Positions 43,318 through 52,226 of a DNA stretch of 64,000 nucleotides are shown here, piece by piece (the first letter of the stretch is position 1; every line of letters starts with the position of its first letter). Source of the DNA: Candidatus Goldiibacteriota bacterium HGW-Goldbacteria-1 (GTDB lineage: Bacteria; Oederibacteriota; PGYV01). The notes below the pieces were generated by a model. That model searched no databases. It was not told the origin of the DNA and saw only the letters and a list, made by a program, of their open reading frames with translations. The position numbers were made by a program, and so were the translations under genes. Where the stretch lies: assembly GCA_002839855.1 (NCBI GenBank), contig PGYV01000005.1, forward strand, positions 81,824-145,823, given 5' to 3'.

Positions 43318-43346
43318 TTTATATATTTATTACAGGTATTTGTCAA
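43318..43346 (-). promoter_or_regulatory. Promoter of the speD operon
   Basis: TTGACA (43346-43341), 17-base spacer, TATAAA (43323-43318) on the minus strand. Confidence 0.75.
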
Positions 43347-43435
43347 GAATTATTTAATTTGTTTTATACCGAAACAGCCAAAGAAAAAGCTTTAAAAATA
43401 TAAGATAAAACAGAAACGTTTTTTTTGTTGTAAAA

Positions 43436-43444
43436 TGATATAAT
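43436..43444 (+). promoter_or_regulatory. Extended -10 promoter of nth
   Basis: TGATATAAT (TG-n-TATAAT) 42 bases before the nth ATG. No good -35 is seen, which fits the extended -10 type. Confidence 0.5.
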
Positions 43445-43486
43445 TAAACACAAATAAGCCATAAATTCGCTTATATTGGAGCTTAA

Positions 43487-44146
43487 ATGGTAAATAACAG
43501 CAACATAGAACGTGTGATAGGACTTGTAAAAGAGAGTGTAAAAAAATACAAAGCGCCTGTGCTGGAAAGATTTAACGACGAAATAAAAGACCCCTTTTGG
43601 GTTCTTATCCCCTGCATATTAAGCCTGCGTTCCAAAGATGAAACCACGGCAGTTGTGGCAAGGCGGCTTTATAATTTCGCGCCCAGGCCTGAAGATATTT
43701 TAAAAATCCCGCAGGCACAACTTGAAAAAATGTTATACAGCACCGGATTCTACCGCCAAAAAGCAAAAAGCGTTTCGCAGATTACAAAACTTATTATTGA
43801 AAAATATAAGGGCCAAGTTCCGGATACAATTGAAGAACTTCTTACCCTGCCCGGGGTGGGGCGCAAAACAGCCAATTTGGTTGTAACCGTCGCCTTTAAG
43901 AAACCCGGCATCTGTGTTGACACGCATGTTCATAAAATATGCAACAGATGGGGTTATGTTAAAACAAAAAACGCGGATGAAACAGAGATGAAATTAAGGA
44001 AAATTCTTCCCAAAAAATACTGGATAAAAATAAATTACTGGCTTGTATTATACGGGCAGAATATATGTTTATCCGTCTCTCCCAAATGCTCCGGATGCCT
44101 TTTATTCTCTTATTGTCCGCGCATAGGTGTTAAAAAAAGCAGATAA
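43487..44146 (+). CDS. nth: Endonuclease III (DNA glycosylase/AP lyase)
   Basis: A 219-residue HhH-GPD base-excision repair enzyme for oxidised pyrimidines. The helix-hairpin-helix is LLTLPGVGRKTANLVVTVAF with the catalytic Asp in CVDTHVHKICNRWGY. The [4Fe-4S] cluster Cys spacing is C-x6-C-x2-C-x5-C in CLSVSPKCSGCLLFSYC. The Lys of the HhH motif expected at the active site is within the family pattern. A single-gene plus-strand transcript, with a weak terminator after it. Confidence 0.96.
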   Translation: MVNNSNIERVIGLVKESVKKYKAPVLERFNDEIKDPFWVLIPCILSLRSKDETTAVVARRLYNFAPRPEDILKIPQAQLEKMLYSTGFYRQKAKSVSQITKLIIEKYKGQVPDTIEELLTLPGVGRKTANLVVTVAFKKPGICVDTHVHKICNRWGYVKTKNADETEMKLRKILPKKYWIKINYWLVLYGQNICLSVSPKCSGCLLFSYCPRIGVKKSR

Positions 44147-44147
44147 A

Positions 44148-44180
44148 CCGGCTTATTTGGCTGCATTAAAGCCGGATTTC
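44148..44180 (+). terminator. Probable terminator of nth
   Basis: CCGGCTT/AAGCCGG stem with a 14-base loop and an imperfect T-rich tail. Modest strength. Confidence 0.4.
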
Positions 44181-44219
44181 TTATTGTTTGCGCCAAAAAA
44201 CGTATCGTTTTTACCGCTA

Positions 44220-44525
44220 TTAATCCGCGTCTTTTACCATGCGGACAGAACGGGTCTTGTTCTGGTTATCAAAATGAAAACACGGATAATATTCCGTGTT
44301 TGTTTTTCGGTCAAGCCCTTTATTGTCCAGTTCATAGACGTCAAAACTGCCGTCTGTTGAATCAAATACAATAACCTGCCTGTTAGTGCCGCTTTGATTC
44401 TGTGTAACAAAACAGGAATACCTTCCCTGCTGACCTTCCTGAGGATATTCCGGTATTGCCGTTTTTGCGCCAAGCAGAATTGAAGCCGAAAATAAAAACA
44501 TCACAGCCAGATAAACCTTTTTCAT
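44220..44525 (-). CDS. Small secreted protein of unknown function
   Basis: A 101-residue protein with a clear signal peptide (MKKVYLAVMFLFSASILLGA) and a mature part of about 80 residues with two Cys (CFVTQNQSG and YYPCFHFDN), possibly a disulphide. I do not recognise it. Pattern QVIVFDSTDGSFDVYELDN looks like a small beta-sheet domain. It is the last gene after recJ, 41 bases downstream. A second, overlapping frame at 44234-44473 is likely a shadow. Confidence 0.6.
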   Translation of the reverse strand: MKKVYLAVMFLFSASILLGAKTAIPEYPQEGQQGRYSCFVTQNQSGTNRQVIVFDSTDGSFDVYELDNKGLDRKTNTEYYPCFHFDNQNKTRSVRMVKDAD

Positions 44526-44566
44526 TTTATTCCTCCCATAAAATTATTAATTGTGCGCGGATTTTT

Positions 44567-46282
44567 TTACAGCGCCGCGCTTGAAAGTTTTACATCTTTC
44601 ACTTCAAGCGATACTGACTCTTCATCATTCCAGGTATTAATAGACGGATAAAAAGCCACATCTAAAATTTCGCCTTTCTTTATATCCTTAGCATGGCTTT
44701 CTGTATGGCCAAACAGTATAAAATTGTAAACTTTGCCCATGTGTTTGCCGTAAAATTTCATCGTGTTGTTTTTAAGCATCTTGACGTCCGCCACCATTAC
44801 ATCCCTTGCAACCAGGACAGGCCTTGGATTGCCTTCGCCCCATGGTTCCAGTTTGTCCATAATTTTAATGTCCTGAATATTAATTATCTCTTTTACCACG
44901 GCGTCGACATTCAAAACAGGAACAAAGTCAGCACCTGAATAATTTGACTTTATATAAGTATTTAAGGCCTCCCTGAAATCATCTATCTTCTCTTTTTTAA
45001 GGGATACGCCGGCTGCCAGCCTGTGACCGCCATAGCGCACCAGATGACTTTCCACATTTTTCAGAGCCGCATAAATATCAACCGCGGGAACGCTTCTGGC
45101 GCTTCCGTGTGCCAGGCCGTCGGAATCATCAGTAAGTATAAAAGCCGGCCTGTTAAACTTTGCCACAATTTTTGAAGCTGCCAGCCCTACAATACCGGTA
45201 TTCCAGCTGCCGTCATATAATACAATTACAAAGTGTTTATCCGGGTCAAACGAATCTTTGATTTTAGACACCGCTTCTTCTTCCATTTTTTTCATAAGCT
45301 TTTTTCTTTCTTCATTAGTGGCATTCAGTTCCATGGCAATATCTTCTATGGCAGCCAGGTCGCCGGATACAAACAGTTCAACAGCTTTATTGGCGTGCTC
45401 TATCCTTCCTGCCGCGTTTATCCTTGGGCCTATGACAAAACCAACGTGATAAGCGGTTACAGGAGCGCCATTTTTAAGCCCTGCAGCCTCTTTTAAGGCC
45501 CTTAAACCCTCATTTGTGGTGTTCTCTATCTTCTTTAAACCCCTTCTGACTATTATCCTGTTTTCCCTGCTCATGGGCACTATATCCGCAATTGTGCCAA
45601 GCGCCACAAAGTCAAGAAAATCATCCTTGATTGGAATTTTCAACTCTTCGGCAACAGCGCACAAAAGTTTATACGCGGTGCCTACGCCGCTTAAGTCTTT
45701 ATCCGGATAAGTATCAGAGTATTTGGAGTTTATTATAGCTGCCGCAGAGGATGGCACATTTGCCGCATCCGGATTGTGATGATCCGTGACTATAACTTTT
45801 ACCCCTTTTGACACGCAGAAATCCACATCGTCTTTTGAAGTGATGCCGCAGTCCACGGTAATAATAAGTTTGGTGCCGCCCGCAATAATTGAATTTAAAG
45901 CTTCCCTGTTAAGCCCGTAACCTTCTTCGTGCCTGTTAGGGACATAGTAAGATACATTTTCATATTTCATATAGTCCCTGAAAAAAGTGTAAAGTACGGT
46001 TATGGAAGTAACCCCGTCCACGTCGTAATCGCCGTATATTGTTATGCGTTCTTTTTTAGCCATGGAATTCTTTATCGTTTCAACAGCTTTTTTCATATCT
46101 TCAAAAAGATACGGCGAATTTAGTTTTATATTGTCAATTCCAAAGACTTCACTTGCTTTCTCAAATGTATCAAGGCCCCTGTTTATGAAAATCTTTACAA
46201 GATAATCCGGCAGGTTAAGCTTTTGTTTAAGATTTTCAGCCGCTTTGTTTTTGTCATCAACATCCCGTATATTCCATTTCAT
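44567..46282 (-). CDS. recJ: Single-stranded-DNA-specific exonuclease RecJ
   Basis: A 571-residue RecJ. DHH domain motifs: ITIYGDYDVDGVTSITVLYT, then ITVDCGITSKDDVDFCVSKG, VIVTDHHNPDAANVPSSAAA; DHHA1 region: GSARSVPAVDIYAALKNVES with RYGGHRLAAGVSL. It degrades 5' single-stranded DNA in recombination and mismatch repair. Follows ftsY by 14 bases. Confidence 0.96.
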   Translation of the reverse strand: MKWNIRDVDDKNKAAENLKQKLNLPDYLVKIFINRGLDTFEKASEVFGIDNIKLNSPYLFEDMKKAVETIKNSMAKKERITIYGDYDVDGVTSITVLYTFFRDYMKYENVSYYVPNRHEEGYGLNREALNSIIAGGTKLIITVDCGITSKDDVDFCVSKGVKVIVTDHHNPDAANVPSSAAAIINSKYSDTYPDKDLSGVGTAYKLLCAVAEELKIPIKDDFLDFVALGTIADIVPMSRENRIIVRRGLKKIENTTNEGLRALKEAAGLKNGAPVTAYHVGFVIGPRINAAGRIEHANKAVELFVSGDLAAIEDIAMELNATNEERKKLMKKMEEEAVSKIKDSFDPDKHFVIVLYDGSWNTGIVGLAASKIVAKFNRPAFILTDDSDGLAHGSARSVPAVDIYAALKNVESHLVRYGGHRLAAGVSLKKEKIDDFREALNTYIKSNYSGADFVPVLNVDAVVKEIINIQDIKIMDKLEPWGEGNPRPVLVARDVMVADVKMLKNNTMKFYGKHMGKVYNFILFGHTESHAKDIKKGEILDVAFYPSINTWNDEESVSLEVKDVKLSSAAL

Positions 46283-46296
46283 TTTATCGCCTCTTC

Positions 46297-47163
46297 TCAG
46301 TCAAACATTTCATTTACAAAACGCTGCGCGCTGAACTCTTCTATATCTTCAATCTGTTCGCCAAAAGTCAGGAATTTGACGGGGATTCCAAGGCCGGCTT
46401 TTATGTGTATTATGCTTCCGCCTTTTGCGGAACTGTCAAATTTGGTCAGTATCACACCGGTAAGATTAAGCGCTTCATTAAACTCCCTGGCCTGAATATA
46501 GGCGTTCTTTCCTATATTGGCATCAACTATTATAAATATATCCAGCGCGTTTTCAGGAATTTCTTTCAGGATAACTTTTTTTATTTTTGTGATTTCCTGC
46601 ATAAGATTTGTCTTTGTATGAAGCCTGCCCGCCGTATCAACCAGAAGGACATCAACACCCGTCTTTTTTGCTTCAGCGATACCGTCATATACCACAGCTG
46701 CGGGATCGCTGTTTTCATCGCCTTTGATAACCGGCACACCAAGCCTTTTCCCCCACATTTCAAGCTGTTCAATGGCGGCAGCCCTGAATGTATCCGCGGC
46801 AACCATCATAACTTTTTTCCCTTTATCTCCGTAATAACGCGCCAGTTTGGAAGCGGCTGTTGTCTTTCCCCCGCCGTTAATCCCCACCAGAACTATTACA
46901 TGCAAGCCTGTTTTTTCATGATGCCCGCCGGGATCTGCCAGTTTCTGGGCAAATTCCTTCTTAAGAAAAAGCCTGGCTTCTTCAAAAGACTTTATTCTGT
47001 TCTTCTTTATCATTTCAACAGTCTGCTCCACAATGGCAAGGTCTATATCAGCTTCTATAAGGCACTGCTCTATATCCTCAATGCATTCCGATACGTCATT
47101 ACCGGTAAAGAAGTTCTTTATCTTATCAAGAAATGAACGCGGCTTGGAAAACTTCAGGTTCAT
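46297..47163 (-). CDS. ftsY: Signal recognition particle receptor FtsY (NG domain only)
   Basis: A 288-residue SRP-GTPase. The G1 loop is VLVGINGGGKTTAASKLARY, then MMVAADTFRAAAIEQLEMWG, DVLLVDTAGRLHTKTNLMQE, GVILTKFDSSAKGG. The N domain is short (about residues 1-75). The acidic A domain of E. coli FtsY is missing, so membrane binding must rely on the amphipathic N-terminal helix (MNLKFSKPRSFLDKIKNFFT). The start overlaps smc by 4 bp, and the Smc C-terminus just before it is strongly acidic (see findings). Confidence 0.96.
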   Translation of the reverse strand: MNLKFSKPRSFLDKIKNFFTGNDVSECIEDIEQCLIEADIDLAIVEQTVEMIKKNRIKSFEEARLFLKKEFAQKLADPGGHHEKTGLHVIVLVGINGGGKTTAASKLARYYGDKGKKVMMVAADTFRAAAIEQLEMWGKRLGVPVIKGDENSDPAAVVYDGIAEAKKTGVDVLLVDTAGRLHTKTNLMQEITKIKKVILKEIPENALDIFIIVDANIGKNAYIQAREFNEALNLTGVILTKFDSSAKGGSIIHIKAGLGIPVKFLTFGEQIEDIEEFSAQRFVNEMFD

Positions 47164-50100
47164 TTATTGTCTTCCGTTTCGCCGGAATTTTCAGGTTTTT
47201 CAGAATGCTCATCCTGTACAGAAGTTTCAACCTGTTCAGGCTGCTCTTTAATTTCTTCCTGATCCTCTATAATTACCTCTTCTTCATTTATTACCTGTTC
47301 ATCGATAACTTCCTGTTCGCTTATCACTTCATCCTCTTTAGCTGTTTCCTGTCCGCTGATTTCTTCAGGCTGCGTTTCATTTTCTTCCGCTCTTTCAGTT
47401 AAAGTTTCAGAATCAAGTTTTTCAACATCTATAAAACCCTGCATTCTTTCTTTTCTATATTTGGCCCTTGTCCTAACTTTGCCTTTTTCTTTTTCCCTTA
47501 ATTCCGCCCCTGCTTTCGCGTCAATTCCGCCTTCTTTGCCTTCAAGTTTAACGGAGATTATTTTTGACACACCGGCGCTTTCCATAGAAACGCCGTATAT
47601 GGTCCTGGCTATTTCCATGGTTATCTTGTTGTGGGATATAATAAGGAACTGCGTTATATCAGAGAAGCTTCTGATAAGGTTTGTGAACCTTGCGATATTC
47701 ATATCATCAAGGGCCGCGTCAACTTCATCCATAATACAGAACGGGCTTGTCCTTGTAAGAAAGAGCGCGAACAGCAGCGAAACCGCCGTAATGGCCTTCT
47801 CTCCGCCGGATAAGAGAGTTATGTTCTGCGACTTTTTCCCCGGTGGTTTTGCAATAATATCAACACCCGATTCAAGTATGTTTTCCTGATCCACAAGGAC
47901 AAGGTCTGCCTCGCCGCCGTTCATCATTCTTGTAAAGACTTCCGCGAATTTAACCCTGACTTCGCTGAACGCCTTTGTAAACAGCTGCTTGGATTCATCA
48001 TTGGTCTTTTTAATTACCTTTTTAAGGTTTTCCCTGCCGCTGGCAAGGTCATCGTACTGAACCTGTAAAAACTGCTGCCTGCTTGTAAGTTCATTGTACT
48101 CTTCAATTGCCACAAGGTTAATTACGCCCATCTTATCCATTTTATCCTTTAATTCTTCCACCCTTAACTTAATTGCTTCGTGCTCTTCGTCCGGTATTTC
48201 AACAGCCATAATCGTCTGCTCGTCCGGCTGCACTTTAAACTCTTCCGCAAGTTTATTCTGAAGATTCCCAAGATTTAAACTTATTTCATTCATCTTTATT
48301 TTAAGGTCATACTGACGCTGCCTTAAAGAATCCCTGTCTTTTCCCATCTCTTTTATATAACTTTCAAGGCCTGACATTTCGCCCCTGTACCGGTCATAAG
48401 ACACTTTTCTTTCGGTATATTCCGATTCATCAGAACCAAGCGCCTTTTTATCCGCCTCTATCTTTAATTCGCTTTCCGTCCTGTCGCTTTCAGCTTTCTG
48501 CGCTTTCGCGTTCATTTCTTCTATTTCATGGGCAGTATTTTCATAATATTTCTGAATTTCTTCAAGCCTGCCTGAAAGCATTTCCTTGCTGTTCTGTTCA
48601 ACTTCAAAATCATTCTTTATCTTCATTATTTCCATGCGTTTTTCTTCCAGGTTGTGCTTGCTGGCATTAAGTTCTTCTTCTTTTGCCGCGATATCCGAAA
48701 TGGAATTATCCACGGCCTGCCTTAACGACGTTATTCCCGATTCCACTGTCTCTTTTGCCGACTTAATGGCAGACGTGGAATCAAGCAGCAGTTTCTTTTC
48801 AGTTTCGCTTAATACTTTCTGTTCGTCCACTTTAGTCAGCGATACCGCTACAATTTCCTTATCCTCTTCCTTCTGCCTTATTCTTTCATCATCCTTTACC
48901 ACTTCCACGTATCTGTTATGATATGTGGATGATAAGTCTTCAATTTCCGCCTGTATGTCCGCAAGTTTGGCTGCCTGTATCTGCCTTTCTTCATCCACGG
49001 ACGCGTATTTTTCCCTTGCCATAAGAATTTCGTTGTTTATTTCATTTATTTCCCTTTCGCGGCTTAAGAACCCTCCGCCTGTCTCCGCGGTTGATTCTCC
49101 CCTTTTATAAACACTGAAATTGGATATAAGTTCTCCGTTTAAGGTCAGCAGAAAATACTCTTCAGGAACCGGAAAAGCCGCAAATACTTCATCGGCCTTT
49201 TCAATGCTCTCAACAGTATAAATATTGCTGAACAGCAGTTTTACAGCTTCATTTTTAGGTTCAACCGTGATGACATCCGGCAGATATGCCAGGACATCCT
49301 GATGCCTTACCAGCCCCTTAAACCGCTCCAGAACCGCGGCTGTATCCACCTTAAGGCCGCCGCCGTTAACAAGGCTTATTTCGCCCTTGGATTCCCTGTA
49401 TTTGTTAAATACATCCGTAATTACACTTTCATTTCTTACAAGCACGGTCTGAAGAATTCCTGTCAGTGTTTTTTCAACCGCCGCTTCATAAGGTTTTTCA
49501 ACCGCTATCAGGTTGGCAACAACATCAACAATATCTTCTTTTTTATCTTCAGATAAGGTATCCTTATATTCAGTCAGAACCTTTCTTACCGTTTCTCCAA
49601 AACCTTCCATTCTTTCATGCAGCTGCCTTAAGAAACTGTGCCTTGATTCCATTCTGCTTATGCCCAGGTTTAATTCTTTCAGAATGTTATCAACGATATC
49701 AAGCGATTCCGATTTTAATATTTTTTCTTTTATCAGAACTTCTTCCCTGTCTTTAATCTTCTTAATTTCCCCTTCTTTAAAACCCCTGTTCTCTGACAGC
49801 CTTGACAATTCGGCATTCACGGCGCGCGCCCTGTCTTCAAGAGCTTTTTTCTCATCTTCGTGGCGTTTTATGGTCTCGTCAATATTTCTAAGGGAAGATT
49901 CCGCTTCAACAATTTTATTTACCATTGTGTTTAATTCTAAAGTCTTCTGCTGTACAAGCTGCGCGTTGCGTTCCTTTAACCTGCGGGCTTCTTCAAAGGA
50001 CAATACAAGCCCGTCATATTCCGCAGTCAGCACATTTAACGCTTCCTGCCTGAAATTTATTTTATCCGTAATTTCAGACAGTACGCGTGTTTTATCATTA

Positions 50101-51116
50101 ATTTCAACTTTAATACCTTCTATTTTGCCCACATTTTCCACATTCTGGGCCCTTAACTCTTCTATCCTCTGTGAAAGTTCCACGTGGCGCTGGGAAAGAA
50201 ATTTTAAATTATCTTCCAGCCTTTTTATTTCCTGCTGCCTTATAAGCCACTTTTCTTTTTTTTCGTTTATTTCCCGCTCTCTCTCTATTGAGAGAAGCTT
50301 CATCTCTTCAAATTTCATTTCATGCGTGGAAAGTTTTGTGTTTTCTTCTTCTATGCGCCTTTCAACTTCCCCGTTTTCACTTTCAAGTTCCCTGTTTTTC
50401 AAAGTCCTGTCTTTTAATTCTTTGGTAAGAAGCCTTACCGCTATGGAACTCCACTCTTCTTTTATTTCTTTGTATTTCTCCGCTTTTTTAGCCTGCCGTT
50501 CAAGGGAAGCCGTCTGCCTTTTTACCTCTACAAGAATGTCATTTATGCGGAGCATGTTCTGCTCTGTGGCTTCAAGTTTTCTTAAGGCCTCATCCCTTTT
50601 TTTAATATATTTTGTAATACCCGCGGCCTCTTCAAAAATTTCCCTTCTTTCAACAGGTTTTGCATTTATAATCCTGTCCACTTCTCCCTGGCTTATAATG
50701 GAATATGAATCAATACCCACGCCTGTATCCATGAAAAGTTCAAGGATGTCCTTTAACCTTACGGGGTTGTCATTAATGAAGTATTCGCTTTCCCCCGAAC
50801 GGTACAGCCTGCGAGTGACTTTTACCTCTTCATAATCTATATTTAAAGACCGGTCATTATTTAAAAATGTAAGCGAAACTTCCGCCATTCCAAGGGTTTT
50901 TCTGTCATCAGAACCAATGAATATAACATCTTCCATCTTACTGCCGCGCAGGCTCTTAGCGCTCTGCGACCCAAGCACCCATCTTATGGAATCGAATATG
51001 TTAGATTTACCGGAACCGTTGGGCCCCACTACAACTGTTATTCCTTCGTCAAACCTGATATAGGTGCGGTCAGCGAATGATTTAAAACCGAATATTTCAA
51101 GCTCTTTTAGTTTCAC
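47160..51116 (-). CDS. smc: Chromosome segregation protein SMC
   Basis: A 1318-residue SMC ATPase. N-terminal Walker A GPNGSGKSN (about 33-41) in IRWVLGSQSAKSLRGSKMED context; two coiled-coil arms of about 300-350 residues around a hinge (about 500-680, with gGxGG-type turns, e.g. SLVNGGGLKVDTAAV); C-terminal ABC signature LLSGGEKAITAVSLLFALFL and Walker B FCIMDEVDAALDD. The last about 95 residues form a Glu/Asp/Gln-rich tail that is absent from typical SMC proteins of about 1180 residues. It should act with ScpA and ScpB, which are not in this window. Confidence 0.97.
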   Translation of the reverse strand: MKLKELEIFGFKSFADRTYIRFDEGITVVVGPNGSGKSNIFDSIRWVLGSQSAKSLRGSKMEDVIFIGSDDRKTLGMAEVSLTFLNNDRSLNIDYEEVKVTRRLYRSGESEYFINDNPVRLKDILELFMDTGVGIDSYSIISQGEVDRIINAKPVERREIFEEAAGITKYIKKRDEALRKLEATEQNMLRINDILVEVKRQTASLERQAKKAEKYKEIKEEWSSIAVRLLTKELKDRTLKNRELESENGEVERRIEEENTKLSTHEMKFEEMKLLSIEREREINEKKEKWLIRQQEIKRLEDNLKFLSQRHVELSQRIEELRAQNVENVGKIEGIKVEINDKTRVLSEITDKINFRQEALNVLTAEYDGLVLSFEEARRLKERNAQLVQQKTLELNTMVNKIVEAESSLRNIDETIKRHEDEKKALEDRARAVNAELSRLSENRGFKEGEIKKIKDREEVLIKEKILKSESLDIVDNILKELNLGISRMESRHSFLRQLHERMEGFGETVRKVLTEYKDTLSEDKKEDIVDVVANLIAVEKPYEAAVEKTLTGILQTVLVRNESVITDVFNKYRESKGEISLVNGGGLKVDTAAVLERFKGLVRHQDVLAYLPDVITVEPKNEAVKLLFSNIYTVESIEKADEVFAAFPVPEEYFLLTLNGELISNFSVYKRGESTAETGGGFLSREREINEINNEILMAREKYASVDEERQIQAAKLADIQAEIEDLSSTYHNRYVEVVKDDERIRQKEEDKEIVAVSLTKVDEQKVLSETEKKLLLDSTSAIKSAKETVESGITSLRQAVDNSISDIAAKEEELNASKHNLEEKRMEIMKIKNDFEVEQNSKEMLSGRLEEIQKYYENTAHEIEEMNAKAQKAESDRTESELKIEADKKALGSDESEYTERKVSYDRYRGEMSGLESYIKEMGKDRDSLRQRQYDLKIKMNEISLNLGNLQNKLAEEFKVQPDEQTIMAVEIPDEEHEAIKLRVEELKDKMDKMGVINLVAIEEYNELTSRQQFLQVQYDDLASGRENLKKVIKKTNDESKQLFTKAFSEVRVKFAEVFTRMMNGGEADLVLVDQENILESGVDIIAKPPGKKSQNITLLSGGEKAITAVSLLFALFLTRTSPFCIMDEVDAALDDMNIARFTNLIRSFSDITQFLIISHNKITMEIARTIYGVSMESAGVSKIISVKLEGKEGGIDAKAGAELREKEKGKVRTRAKYRKERMQGFIDVEKLDSETLTERAEENETQPEEISGQETAKEDEVISEQEVIDEQVINEEEVIIEDQEEIKEQPEQVETSVQDEHSEKPENSGETEDNK

Positions 51117-51118
51117 CT

Positions 51119-52222
51119 TTACGCTCCGTTAAATGTTTTAAAAGCTGTTTCAATTTCATAAAAATCCGCGTCTGTCAAAAGCGGATGCACCGGAAGGCTT
51201 ATGACCTCTGATGCAAGTTTTTCCGTAACCGGAAATGACTGTTTGTTTTTGATAAGTTTCAGGTAAACCGGCTGCTTGTGCAGCGGAATGGGGTAAAAAA
51301 TCTTGGCACCCACGCCTTTCGCGTTTAGGTGTTCCAGAAATTTGTCCCTTAATCCGCCGGAAACCCGGATTGTGTACTGATGATAAATGTGGTCTCTGCC
51401 GGGCATCTGCTGCGGGCATTTAATAAACGGATATAAGGCAAGAAGCTTGTTCATTTTGTGGGCGTTTTCTTTTCTTTTCGCGTTGAATCCGTCAAGTTTT
51501 TTTAACTGCTCAATACCTATCGCGGCTTCTATGTCGGTTGTCCTGTAATTGTAGCCCACTTCTGTATGATAGTAGACTTTAGGCATCCCATGGTTAATAA
51601 ATATTCTTATTTTTTCCGCAATTTCATCATTATTTGTTGTTACCATTCCGCCTTCACCTGTTGCCATATTCTTTGTGGCATACATGCTGAAAGTTGCGGC
51701 ATCGCCGAACACGCCGGCCTTTTTGCCGTTAAACTTTGCGCCATGAGCCTGCGCTGCGTCTTCAATAACTTTAATTCCGTATTTCTGCGCTATGGCTGAT
51801 ATTTTATCCATCTGGCATACCTGCCCGTAAAGATGCACGGGAATTACGGCTTTTATCTTTTTAAAGATGTCTTTCTTTAACGCCTGCTCAAGTTTGTCAG
51901 GGCTGATATTAAAACTTTCCTCTTCCACATCGGCAAAAACAGGCTGTGCGCCCGCGTGTATAATTGAATTAGATGTGGCTATAAATGTGAAAGGCGTGGT
52001 AATGACCTTATCGCCTTTTTTTATGCCGCATCCGTGCAGCGCGGCGTGTATGGCGCAGGTGCCGTTTGATACCGCAACCGCGTGCTTAACGCCGCAGTAT
52101 TCGGCAAAGTTTTTTTCAAATTCTTTTACTTTTGGCCCCGATGCTATTATTCCGGAATCCAGCACTTTCATTACCGCGTCTTTTTCTTCTTTTCCGATAT
52201 TAGGCCTTGATATTGGTATCAT
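51119..52222 (-). CDS. DegT/DnrJ/EryC1 family sugar-nucleotide aminotransferase
   Basis: A 367-residue PLP-dependent aminotransferase (start at ATG 52222, nine bases after GGAG). Opening PISRPNIGKEEKDAVMKVLD, then HAVAVSNGTCAIHAALHGCG, and the Lys-PLP site in SMYATKNMATGEGGMVTTNN. Family members transfer amino groups onto keto-sugars of nucleotide sugars. It starts inside the end of lpxI, so it is part of the lipid A unit; the obvious idea is an amino-sugar step in LPS (as GnnB in 2,3-diamino-glucose lipid A) but no GnnA-like dehydrogenase is visible. Confidence 0.9.
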   Translation of the reverse strand: MIPISRPNIGKEEKDAVMKVLDSGIIASGPKVKEFEKNFAEYCGVKHAVAVSNGTCAIHAALHGCGIKKGDKVITTPFTFIATSNSIIHAGAQPVFADVEEESFNISPDKLEQALKKDIFKKIKAVIPVHLYGQVCQMDKISAIAQKYGIKVIEDAAQAHGAKFNGKKAGVFGDAATFSMYATKNMATGEGGMVTTNNDEIAEKIRIFINHGMPKVYYHTEVGYNYRTTDIEAAIGIEQLKKLDGFNAKRKENAHKMNKLLALYPFIKCPQQMPGRDHIYHQYTIRVSGGLRDKFLEHLNAKGVGAKIFYPIPLHKQPVYLKLIKNKQSFPVTEKLASEVISLPVHPLLTDADFYEIETAFKTFNGA

Positions 52223-52226
52223 CTTT

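Noticed and set aside
44234-44473. 79-residue open frame overlapping the small secreted protein
   Set aside because: Other frame of the same region; no signal peptide or ribosome-binding site.
49513-50835. 440-residue open frame opposite smc on the plus strand
   Set aside because: Ser/Phe-rich antisense shadow of the Smc coiled coil; no ribosome-binding site and no domain.
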